NCBI GenBank assembly: GCA_002005505.1
Contig: KV908478.1
Coordinates: 107,501-121,536 of the forward strand
Direction of reading: 5' to 3'
DNA: 14,036 nt
From: Botryococcus braunii
Lineage: Eukaryota; Chlorophyta; Trebouxiophyceae
Shown: piece by piece, positions 6,299-13,656 of the stretch
Position numbering within the stretch: position 1 is the stretch's first letter
How the letters are laid out: each line of letters begins with the position of its first letter
Program-made: the position numbers and the translations under genes
Notes under the pieces: model-generated
Told to the model about the DNA's origin: nothing
What the model saw: the letters and a program-made list of their open reading frames with translations, nothing else
Databases searched by the model: none

Positions 6299-8776
6299 AT
6301 GGCAGACATACAAGCCCCAGTACGTTTGGAATTTTTCTATGGAAAGCCTACAGAGGACCCTTTTCAGTGGTTAGAGTCTTTCGAACTTTTTATTGAGATG
6401 AACCAAGTAGTGGGTGATCGGGTTTTACGTTTTGTTAAGCATGCCATGCGCGAGGAGGCTTACACATGGTTCCGCGCAAATCAAGATGATATACATGACT
6501 GGGATGACTGTAAAGAGGCCTTCCTTGAACGATTTGGCCTTGATGAAGACACCCTTATGTTAAAGTTAGACACATGTGCACAATTGTCAAATGAGACCGT
6601 TCGCAGCTACGCTGACAGATACAGGAAATTAGTGGGTTATTTGCAGAACTCTCTGCCACCCAGGATGGTGACCCAGTTATTTGTGAAAGGCTTAGTGCCC
6701 CATCTTAGGGAGCGAGTACAGATGACCTACCCCGGCAATGGAGCGTTAGCCGACATAATACGTTTGGCTGCAAACTATGAACAGACCTTTGGGCATGCAC
6801 CATTAGGAGGTATGTACGTTAATCAAAACACAGAAGTACCAGCACGCGAGAGAAGTGAGCCTTGGACTCGCCGCCCGATTGACAATGTGGATCAGCGAGC
6901 GCCACGCGCGCCGCAGCAGCAAAATCAAAGGGAGAACAACAGAGATAACAGAGAAAATAGGAACTGGCCGCGTCAGCGAGATTTCCCCGAGAGGCGTAAT
7001 CAGCCGCAACCAGCAGCACCGCCAAGACAGATTGCACCAGCTAACCCACCTAGGGAGGCACCTCTTCCGCCACCCGCAACCGATATAGATACGCTTACCA
7101 GAGAAATGGAGAGACTCAGAATCCAAATTGCAGAATTACAGAGGCCCATGCCCGCCGCTAATTTTACTCAGTTTCATGAGGACCCAGCCGAGGAGGAACA
7201 GCCCCAAGTAAGGATGATGTATGATGGGTTTGCTGACCCATTCCCCGTCTATGCCACCAAAAGACCAGCCGAAAATCCACCTGAATTGGATCAGCCATTG
7301 CTACGCCGCCGGCCTAATAATGTGCAAAACACCACTGTGGACCCCAGATCGTCAAATAGGCCAGCTGCCCCAGGGCCTAATGAACCTTCAGCACCAAGAA
7401 ATAATCCTTCAACTGCTGCACCGCCTACGCCAGCCCCAGTACCTGCTTTTCCTAGGAGGGCACCTGCGCCGCGCCCGCCAGTCGACTTAGGGGGACTGCC
7501 ACCACTTCCAGATCCTCCCCGGCCGGCGTACCGGAGACCACCAGTTGTGCCAGCCCCTTCCAGCGAGCCAATCCAACAAATTAAAGGCTTACCTATGAAA
7601 CTGACAGTACAATCCTATTTGAATCATATTAGTGAGGAGGAATTTCAAAGATCCATGCAAGAGCTACATGCGTCCCGCCAACAGTTCGAGCGAAGCAAGC
7701 AAACCACTTCAACACCGCCAAGAGCTGCGGAGGCAGAGCTTGTAGTAATCTCTAGTGACACCTCCGAGAGCCCCTCAGCCAGCGATACGCCCGAGGCGCC
7801 GCGAGTCCAACAGCATTTGCAACGCAACCCGATCAGCACCACTGTAGCCACAGTCCCTATTATCCTTAACAATACTATCTTTGAAGAAGGAATTATTGAC
7901 ACTGGAGCAACCAATACCATGATATCGCAATCTGCAGCTAGACAACTGGGCATGCTTAACCAGATCGAGCCTTGTAGACTTAAGTATTCATGTGCTGATG
8001 GCAACATGTCTGCCCCATGGGGCATAATTAGAAAGCTACCAGTAGGTGTTGAAGGATTGATATTCCCAATTGACGTTTTTGTAAGTGGAGCGACGAACTA
8101 CGATGTACTCCTGGGTACCGATTGGCTTACGCAAGCCCACGCAGAAATCAGCTTTGCCAAGTCAGAAATGTCATACAAAATAGACCCTAACCTCATTGGG
8201 AAAGTCCCTATAACAGTACTGCCATCTGATAAGACTTTTAATCGTTATTGTGTTATGCAGGCTCCCGTTGAGAACCTGGGAGACCCGGAGGGACCAGAGG
8301 TACCAGCACTGCCAGAAGTAATTTATTTCGAGGAGAGCGCCTCTGACACCTCTACACCCGAGGATTCAAGTGAAGAAGAAGCCAGTAGCGAAGAGACTGC
8401 CAGTTCACCGTCTGAAGAAGAATACCCAGACCTTATTGAGGAGCCACAAGCAATGCAAGTAGACTTTTTAAATTCCACCGCCGCCGACATCACCCTTGCA
8501 GAGGGACCATCTCTCTCGCCGCCTTCAACGAGTAACACCGAAGATTGGATGCTAGAAAAGAATATATTCAAAGACATTGAGGAGCAATTCGGCCCATTTG
8601 ACCTTGACGCTTGCTGCGATCAGGAAGGCCGCAACTCTCGATTGCCTTACTTTTGGACACCCCAGCAAGACTGTTTGAAGCAAGATTGGACCCACAAGAA
8701 CATTTACTGCAACCCACCTTTTTCAAAAGCAATGGAGATTGTCAAGCATTTCTGCTTGCGGCGTCACCTGCAGTGA
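6299..8776 (+). CDS. Retrotransposon Gag-protease polyprotein with C-terminal Dam-type N6-adenine methyltransferase domain (truncated)
   Basis: 825 codons. Residues ~10-165 form a Retrotrans_gag-type capsid domain (AYTWFRA near 54-60, then W68, F75 and F79; FVKGL near 128). Residues ~175-510 are Pro/Arg/Gln-rich and disordered; 267-282 looks coiled-coil. No CCHC zinc knuckle is present, so nucleic-acid binding probably rests on the basic stretch (~183-235). An aspartic protease follows: catalytic IDTGAT at 533-538 and YDVLLGTDWL at 601-610. Residues ~675-715 are acidic and Ser-rich. From ~748 comes a phage-type DNA N6-adenine methyltransferase: FDLDACCD (767-774, cofactor-binding region) and NPPF (805-808, catalytic motif IV). 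The frame leaves the domain at ~817 and stops; a +1 shift continues it. ATG at 6299 has A at -3 and G at +4. No reverse transcriptase follows, so the element is incomplete, non-autonomous or interrupted. Known: Gag-protease layout resembles Ty3/gypsy. Inferred: the methyltransferase acts on element or host DNA. Confidence 0.85.
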   Translation: MADIQAPVRLEFFYGKPTEDPFQWLESFELFIEMNQVVGDRVLRFVKHAMREEAYTWFRANQDDIHDWDDCKEAFLERFGLDEDTLMLKLDTCAQLSNETVRSYADRYRKLVGYLQNSLPPRMVTQLFVKGLVPHLRERVQMTYPGNGALADIIRLAANYEQTFGHAPLGGMYVNQNTEVPARERSEPWTRRPIDNVDQRAPRAPQQQNQRENNRDNRENRNWPRQRDFPERRNQPQPAAPPRQIAPANPPREAPLPPPATDIDTLTREMERLRIQIAELQRPMPAANFTQFHEDPAEEEQPQVRMMYDGFADPFPVYATKRPAENPPELDQPLLRRRPNNVQNTTVDPRSSNRPAAPGPNEPSAPRNNPSTAAPPTPAPVPAFPRRAPAPRPPVDLGGLPPLPDPPRPAYRRPPVVPAPSSEPIQQIKGLPMKLTVQSYLNHISEEEFQRSMQELHASRQQFERSKQTTSTPPRAAEAELVVISSDTSESPSASDTPEAPRVQQHLQRNPISTTVATVPIILNNTIFEEGIIDTGATNTMISQSAARQLGMLNQIEPCRLKYSCADGNMSAPWGIIRKLPVGVEGLIFPIDVFVSGATNYDVLLGTDWLTQAHAEISFAKSEMSYKIDPNLIGKVPITVLPSDKTFNRYCVMQAPVENLGDPEGPEVPALPEVIYFEESASDTSTPEDSSEEEASSEETASSPSEEEYPDLIEEPQAMQVDFLNSTAADITLAEGPSLSPPSTSNTEDWMLEKNIFKDIEEQFGPFDLDACCDQEGRNSRLPYFWTPQQDCLKQDWTHKNIYCNPPFSKAMEIVKHFCLRRHLQ

Positions 8777-8905
8777 TGGCACGACGGCAGCGTCAGTTCG
8801 TAGCCTGTGGGAAAAACCGTCCACGCTACAACGTTTCCAGGAACAGCACACAGCACTCTCCAACAGTAGAGGTTGGTCAAGGATACCAACATGCTTCGGA
8901 CAAGT
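8753..8905 (+). pseudogene. Frameshifted continuation of the Dam-type methyltransferase domain (copy 1)
   Basis: One base shift around 8750-8757 opens a frame reading ACGVTCSDGTTAASVRSLWEK and on to RGWSRIPTCFGQ. This has the look of the segment that follows NPPF in Dam-type methyltransferases: a short helix, then a hydrophobic strand ending in a W. The upstream frame instead reads CLRRHLQ and stops at 8774-8776. A one-base deletion or insertion, or programmed shifting, would explain it; mutation is simplest. All of it from 8765 onward is in the 141-bp repeat. A third frame is also open across this stretch, so the assignment is inference. Confidence 0.45.
8765..8905 (+). repeat. 141-bp perfect direct repeat, copy 1
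   Basis: Identical base for base to 9247-9387 by my reading, and bounded by mismatches on both sides. Copy 1 begins within the last codons of the Gag-protease-methyltransferase frame and includes its stop. Confidence 0.9.
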
Positions 8906-9246
8906 CTTACAAATGATCTTAACTGCTCTCACTCTTGCTAAAGACCACGTAACACTACGCCTTGCCTGATAGCAGAGTTCAGCACCAAAGAGGCCTTGCG
9001 ATGTCTACTTTACGTCACTAGAATACAATAATAGTTCATCAGTAACTCAGCAAGGTCTCTTTGTGATGTTTGTACAGTGAAACTATCTTACCGCCACAAC
9101 GGTGGACGTCAACATAAGTCTCAATGAGGTCAAACATTCAGTGCGCTCTCGTCATGCACTCTCATCAATGCACACAGCAGTAATATCTAACTGGTCTGAA
9201 TGTTTGAGCACAATCATATCTGGAACGACTTTGAGAATCCTAAACA
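8906..9246. other. 341-bp insert between the 141-bp repeats, with two inverted repeats
   Basis: No coding domain. It holds an inverted repeat 8983-8999 / 9050-9065 (GCAAGG.CTCTTTG core, one mismatch and one gap) and a perfect 12-bp inverted repeat TCAAACATTCAG (9130-9141) / CTGAATGTTTGA (9196-9207). The insert shows no similarity to sequence upstream of copy 1 or downstream of copy 2. It arrived together with duplication of the 141 bases, or it is the intervening part of a longer partial tandem duplication. Confidence 0.5.
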
Positions 9247-9387
9247 CACCTGCAGTGATGGCACGACGGCAGCGTCAGTTCGTAGCCTGTGGGAAAAACC
9301 GTCCACGCTACAACGTTTCCAGGAACAGCACACAGCACTCTCCAACAGTAGAGGTTGGTCAAGGATACCAACATGCTTCGGACAAGT
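9247..9387 (+). repeat. 141-bp perfect direct repeat, copy 2
   Basis: Exact copy of 8765-8905, 482 bases downstream. The absence of any difference suggests recent duplication or gene conversion. Confidence 0.9.
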
Positions 9388-9388
9388 A

Positions 9389-9423
9389 CCGAGCCGTTCC
9401 TGGGCTGCCCAGGGATGGCTCGG
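9389..9423. other. 35-nt hairpin directly after the 141-bp repeat
   Basis: CCGAGCC (9389-9395) pairs with GGCTCGG (9417-9423). After a 3/3 internal loop, CCTGGG (9399-9404) pairs with CCCAGG (9408-9413) around CTG. It starts two bases after copy 2 ends, near the expected outer limit of the copia LTR. Confidence 0.5.
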
Positions 9424-9456
9424 ACTGCAGGGATCCTAAAGTACTACCATACGTAA

Positions 9457-9620
9457 TGTCTATTGAGAACGCATATCGTACAAGTCACGTGTTATGTCAT
9501 TGAGGTACGAGTATGATCTATACCGTTCATAAAGGGCTATAAAGGCTATAGTTTACACTGCTGTTGATGGCATGTGACAGGGGATGTCACTAAGTACAGT
9601 ATTGACCAATTCATTCAACA
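9457..9620 (-). mobile_element. Copia 3' LTR (inner end 9620 clear, outer end uncertain)
   Basis: On the minus strand the sequence after the polypurine tract is TGTTGAATGAATTGG, a typical copia LTR start at 9620. A/T-rich TATA-like sequence (CTATAGCC, TTTATAGCCC) lies around 9530-9555. The outer end needs CA on the minus strand. ACA at 9457-9459 is one candidate, but others exist up to about 9388. The 5' LTR is outside the window, so neither the length nor a target duplication can be confirmed. Confidence 0.5.
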
Positions 9621-9629
9621 CTTCCCCTT
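9621..9629 (-). promoter_or_regulatory. Polypurine tract of the copia element
   Basis: AAGGGGAAG on the minus strand, flush against TGTTGAATG at 9620 and 16 bases past the stop codon of the polyprotein. This is the expected primer for plus-strand DNA synthesis. Confidence 0.65.
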
Positions 9630-9645
9630 GACAGCACCCTGTCAC

Positions 9646-12600
9646 CTATGTCATCTTCACAAGTCCAAACCCTCGCCTGTGCATCTGGAAGGCAGGGCGA
9701 GCGAGAGGCTTTGTCAGCATGTCTGCCTTGTTCCTTGCAGACTCCACATAGCAGAGTGTAACCTGCCCCTTTGCAATAGCTTCACGTGCAAAGTGGAAGC
9801 ACACTGCAATGTGCTTAGTATACTTGCTATACAATGGGTTTTTCAGGTTAGCAATGCACCCCTGATTGTCACAGTATAGCTTCACTGACCAAGGAGGAGT
9901 TCCGATTTCCTCCATGAACCCACGCAGCCAGTTAAGCTCCTTAATAGCCAGACTGGTTGCCATGAATTCTGCCTCCACAGTGGAGGTAGCAACTGAGTGT
10001 TGCTTCTTACTACCCCAGACCACAGCACTGCCAAACACTGATAGCACATATCCCGAGGTAGAATGCCTGCTGTCAATATCGCCAGCATAATCTGCATCAA
10101 CATGACCTTCTAACACAGGCCCTTTCCCTCCCAGCACTAAGACACACTCTCGAGTAGACTGAAGATACCTCAATACCCTCAAGCCCTCATTCATGTGGGC
10201 AGTGGTGGGAGCGTTCCGGTAACGGGACAGAACACCCACAGCCTGAGCTATATCAGGTCGAGTTGTATTAGCAATATACAACAGAGACCCAACAAGCTCA
10301 CAATATCTATGCCCGGGAGGCAGTGGAGTCCCAGACCCAAAGCTGGTCTCACCCACTGTAACCTGCGGCATCCCAGACATCACAAAGTCTTTACTCATGG
10401 GAGTATCGACTGTACGTGACTCAGCACTCACCCCAAACTTCTCACACAGTGCATCAATCTTAGGCACGCAGCTCAGTGATAAGCACCGATTCTCTCTATC
10501 TCTCAGGATCTGGCAGCCCAAGAAGTCCTTGACTTCACCAAGGTCATGAATCTTGAAGCTTGCCAACAGCTCCTTTTTCACCCATTCTATCTCTTCCGCA
10601 CCCATTGCCACAATCAAAAGATCATCAACATACACAAGCATGTATGACAGCTCCCCATCCTCGTGTCTCTTTATGTAAACTCCCGCATCGCTCTTACACA
10701 CTTCATATCCCATACTCAGCAGCTTCTCATTCAGGGTCTTGTGCCAAGCCCTGGGAGCCTGCTTCAGGCCATAAAGGGCCTTACGCAGTCTGCACACAAT
10801 GTTGGGGTTGCCATTATCAAATCTAGGAGGCTGTGTCACATACACCTCCTCCTCTAATTCACCATTCAAAAAGGCGGTCTTTATATCCACCTGGTGAATT
10901 TCCATGTTCTTTGCTGCAGCAGTTGCTAGCAAAGTCCTCCTGGACCCATAGCTACTGGTAGGTGCAAAGACCTCATCTACATCAACTCCAGGAATCTGTC
11001 TACAGCCCTGGGCTACAAGCCGAGCCTTAAATCTCAACACGTTCCCATGTGCATCAGTCTTCACAGAGAAGATCCAATGCACAGGGATCACCTTGTGTCC
11101 CCTGGGTCTCTCAACGTACTCCATCACCTCGTGCGCATCAAGAGAATCTTGCTCCTCTTGCATTGCCTGGCGCCAGAATTCCCACTGAGGGGATCTTTGC
11201 GCCTCCCTGAGGTTTCCAGGGATTGGCACCTTGGACCACCTCACCCCAGGTATCTTACCCTTTACAGGATTCAGATTGTGATCATGCACAACATGGTTAT
11301 CCTCTCTAGGCTCACACGCACGTGCTTCCACTACTCTTTCGCTCGAGGTTACTGCGTTACACACCTCTCTGACTCTCTCCCACTCTGGAGGTGTCTGCAG
11401 CTTGCTCTCCTTGGAGGATTCACATGCTGCTCCACTCAATCTGGGTCTTACATCACTCGTCATGTCCCAAACGCACTCATCACTCAAAGGCGCAGCATAA
11501 TCTGGCACTGTGCGACACCCTGCAGTGGTGTCTCTCTCATCCACGCTTGTACTCTCACAACACACCTGTGACTCCCCAGTGTGTCCCTCACAAGCACGCA
11601 GAGCCTGGCCATCTGAAGACTCCCTTTGTCCATCAAGTGTCTGATTGGAAATCTCCAAACTGACCTCTCTTGCCTCACTCTCAGCGCTTACATGATCAGA
11701 CATGCCCTCCAGCCTGGCCAAGTCCTGTCCATTAGGCTGAGCTTCCGTTGCTTCCCCTGGGCAAATGGCCTCTGACATTCTCCTATTCTCTCCATCACTC
11801 ACATCTCCATCATGTTCCACAGTGACCTCAGCTGCAGTCTCACGTGCTGCTACTCTCTGATCATACCGTTGCTGCCGGGTCAGCCCGTCTTGCCCTCGGA
11901 CACCCATGGCCCCAACTTCCATTCGAACACATTCTTGCACATTATTCAAACGTTGCATGTGTGACTTGGTCTCCTCGCCTCCTCGCGCCAGGTTCTCCAT
12001 GTGTCCGAGTACGGACCAGCTGTGGCCGGACTGCGTATGGCTCAGCTCCGAGGAAGTGGGCTCCCCGTCCACGTTGACACTTGTAGTCTCAGAATTCTCA
12101 CAGGGGTTGATTGCACATGGGGTAGTTGCACAGGGGGTGGTTGCACAGGGGGAGTCAGGTCCGGACTGCTGTACGTTGACCTCTCGGTTGCAGAGAGGCT
12201 CAGGATCATCTGAGTCCCAAAAGGACAACTGACCCAAGGACTGCTGGCCCTCCTGTTGTACAAAAGGCAAGGCAAAGGGCTGCTGGACTGCATTTGGACT
12301 CACAGGAGACATGGTGCTAAGCCCCACTCTGTCTGCGCCCCTTAAGTGCTCCAGAAAGGTAACATCTCTGCTTTCTTTCCAAATCCCGTTTCCCATATAA
12401 ATTCTATATGCCTTTGACACACTGGAATACCCTGTGAAGAGACCAGGGGAGGTCTTAGACTCAAACACTCCCCTTTGGTGATCAGGTATGTGCACATGTG
12501 CTAGACAGCCAAAAGTCCTGAGCAGGGATACATCGGGCTTTACCCCATGGAAGGCTTCATAAGGCGTCTTGTCACGTCCAGTCACAGGTCCCATATTGTA

Positions 12601-13083
12601 CAGGATGCAGGCTGTCTCCACTGCTTCCTTCCAGAGTGACTGTTTGGCAGCTGCATGCAACATGAGTGTTCTGGCCTTCTCCTTGATTGTTCGGTTCATC
12701 CGTTCAGCAACGCCATTTTGCTGAGGCGTGTATGCTGCAGAGGTCTCAAATTTAATTCCCTCCTGCGTACAGAAACCCTTCAATGTACTGTTGAGGAATT
12801 CTGTCCCCCTGTCAGTACGAATGCACTTAACAGAGCGGTTCAACTGCCTCTGCCAAAAAATCAGGAGGTCTCTGACTGCACTGCTGATTGCATCCTTGGT
12901 TTTTACTGCCAGGGCTATGACGTAGTGCGTAGCCTCATCCACAATCGTGACAAAGAAGCGCTCCCCAGTAATAGCTGTAGGGGAGATGGGGCCAACTGTG
13001 TCCAAATGAATTCTCTCAAGGGGCTCAGTGGCTGCTCTGGAACTGGTTCCAAAGGGGGACGACTGTGCTTTCCTTGAATGCAC
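9646..13083 (-). CDS. pol: Copia polyprotein: integrase core, reverse transcriptase, RNase H
   Basis: Residues ~20-135 are the DDE integrase core: D28 (LDTVGP), D91 (RTDRGTEF), E127 (NGVAERMNR), with exactly 35 residues between the last two. Residues ~255-600 form an acidic, Cys/Ser/Glu-rich linker with a CATTP/CAINP repeat (313-328). Reverse transcriptase spans ~650-895: FKARLVAQG (685-693), D733 in QVDIKTAFLNG, ALYGLKQAPRAW (769-780) and YVDDLL (818-823). RNase H spans ~990-1100: VDADYAGD (995-1002), EAEFMA (1037-1042) and CDNQGC (1071-1076). The later motif reads KHIAVCFHF, where copia proteins usually have KHID at a proposed acidic active-site position. The end at 9646 is natural, just before the polypurine tract. 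The first Met here is not a start: the frame is entered through a frameshift near 13077. Confidence 0.92.
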   Translation of the reverse strand: MHSRKAQSSPFGTSSRAATEPLERIHLDTVGPISPTAITGERFFVTIVDEATHYVIALAVKTKDAISSAVRDLLIFWQRQLNRSVKCIRTDRGTEFLNSTLKGFCTQEGIKFETSAAYTPQQNGVAERMNRTIKEKARTLMLHAAAKQSLWKEAVETACILYNMGPVTGRDKTPYEAFHGVKPDVSLLRTFGCLAHVHIPDHQRGVFESKTSPGLFTGYSSVSKAYRIYMGNGIWKESRDVTFLEHLRGADRVGLSTMSPVSPNAVQQPFALPFVQQEGQQSLGQLSFWDSDDPEPLCNREVNVQQSGPDSPCATTPCATTPCAINPCENSETTSVNVDGEPTSSELSHTQSGHSWSVLGHMENLARGGEETKSHMQRLNNVQECVRMEVGAMGVRGQDGLTRQQRYDQRVAARETAAEVTVEHDGDVSDGENRRMSEAICPGEATEAQPNGQDLARLEGMSDHVSAESEAREVSLEISNQTLDGQRESSDGQALRACEGHTGESQVCCESTSVDERDTTAGCRTVPDYAAPLSDECVWDMTSDVRPRLSGAACESSKESKLQTPPEWERVREVCNAVTSSERVVEARACEPREDNHVVHDHNLNPVKGKIPGVRWSKVPIPGNLREAQRSPQWEFWRQAMQEEQDSLDAHEVMEYVERPRGHKVIPVHWIFSVKTDAHGNVLRFKARLVAQGCRQIPGVDVDEVFAPTSSYGSRRTLLATAAAKNMEIHQVDIKTAFLNGELEEEVYVTQPPRFDNGNPNIVCRLRKALYGLKQAPRAWHKTLNEKLLSMGYEVCKSDAGVYIKRHEDGELSYMLVYVDDLLIVAMGAEEIEWVKKELLASFKIHDLGEVKDFLGCQILRDRENRCLSLSCVPKIDALCEKFGVSAESRTVDTPMSKDFVMSGMPQVTVGETSFGSGTPLPPGHRYCELVGSLLYIANTTRPDIAQAVGVLSRYRNAPTTAHMNEGLRVLRYLQSTRECVLVLGGKGPVLEGHVDADYAGDIDSRHSTSGYVLSVFGSAVVWGSKKQHSVATSTVEAEFMATSLAIKELNWLRGFMEEIGTPPWSVKLYCDNQGCIANLKNPLYSKYTKHIAVCFHFAREAIAKGQVTLCYVESARNKADMLTKPLARPAFQMHRRGFGLVKMT
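12111..12155 (-). repeat. 15-bp tandem repeat (three copies) in the polyprotein linker
   Basis: On the plus strand TTGCACA(T/G)GGGG plus three variable bases repeats three times. Read in the coding direction it gives Pro-Cys-Ala-Thr-Thr / Pro-Cys-Ala-Ile-Asn pentads between integrase and reverse transcriptase. It keeps frame, so copy-number change would be tolerated. Confidence 0.65.
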
Positions 13084-13656
13084 GCTTCACACGAAGAGTG
13101 ACAGTTTGCGCAAGGGGAGAGAGATACAGGGATGCCCAGGACCAAATCTTCAGACTGCAGTCGCCTCATATTAACCTCCCCTGGGTGCCCCAGTCTACTG
13201 TGCCACAGTGCTCTCAATCTGCAATCATGAGCGACTGGTGCTCTGGCTGTGTTAACAAACACAGAGACAGGGTTTCTGACTGGACTGACCTTCTGCAAGA
13301 AATACAGGCCATTTCTCTGTGCAACTGAACAAGACCAGTTTTGAGCGCCACGCATACCAGTGTAACTTCCCACACTGTCTGTCACAAAACTAGCCCCATC
13401 ACGTATAGCAGCTGTCACTGAAATCAGATTAGCTGTAGCTGAAGGAACACAATGCACATTGTGAAGCCACAGGGGTTGCTGTTCTGCACTGCTCAAGCAC
13501 AGGGAACCAGTTGCAATTATCTGTCCGTGGCATCTGACGTAGCCATATGCAAAGGATGGGATTTCTGTGCAGGGTGGGGGAATGTAGCAGGGACAGATCA
13601 TTGACTAGGTGGATGGTGGCTCCACTGTCCACCAGAAAACTTCTCGCTTCTGGCAT
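13075..13656 (-). pseudogene. Copia protease and pre-integrase zinc region, split by two frameshifts
   Basis: VDSGATIHLVND (about 13630-13595) is the copia protease active site, in the same frame as the downstream polyprotein. Near 13550-13560 homology passes to another frame, reading FAYGYVRCHGQIIATGS, LHNVHCVPSATANLISV, then LWHSRLGHPGEVNMRRL (H134, H139 of that frame) and CEACIQGK. Together these supply the His and Cys residues of the pre-integrase zinc-binding region. Near 13077 homology returns to the first frame. The two shifts have opposite sign and cancel. They may be mutations or assembly errors; neither lies in a long homopolymer. As written, protease and integrase cannot be made as one protein. 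Confidence 0.8.

Larger units (their letters stand above)
9246..9439 (+). pseudogene. Second copy of the methyltransferase tail fragment
   Basis: The 141-bp repeat in the methyltransferase-like frame reads TCSDGTTAASVRSLWEK to CFGQV, then continues PSRSWAAQGWLGLQGS and stops at 9437-9439. Upstream of 9247 the sequence is unrelated to the first half of the domain, so this is a headless fragment. If the original arrangement was upstream-domain plus this tail, the insert and copy 1's end are secondary. Confidence 0.35.

Noticed and set aside
6803..7126. Antisense open frame of 107 codons inside the Gag ORF
   Set aside because: Shadow of the Pro/Arg-rich coding strand; no domain and no start or context support.
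7645..8025. Antisense open frame of 126 codons across the protease region
   Set aside because: It overlaps the conserved protease coding sequence on the opposite strand and has no recognisable motif.
9102..9503. 133-codon plus-strand frame spanning repeat copy 2
   Set aside because: It shares its middle with the third open frame of copy 1, lacks a domain, and conflicts with the methyltransferase-like frame. Kept only as an alternative reading.
9562..9620. A 59-bp copia LTR bounded by TGTTGA and TTCAACA
   Set aside because: Too short for an LTR with promoter; TATA-like sequence lies outside it, so the true outer end must be further left.
11047..11571. Plus-strand frame of 174 codons opposite the copia polyprotein
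   Set aside because: Shadow of the reverse-transcriptase/linker coding strand; codons mirror the real frame.
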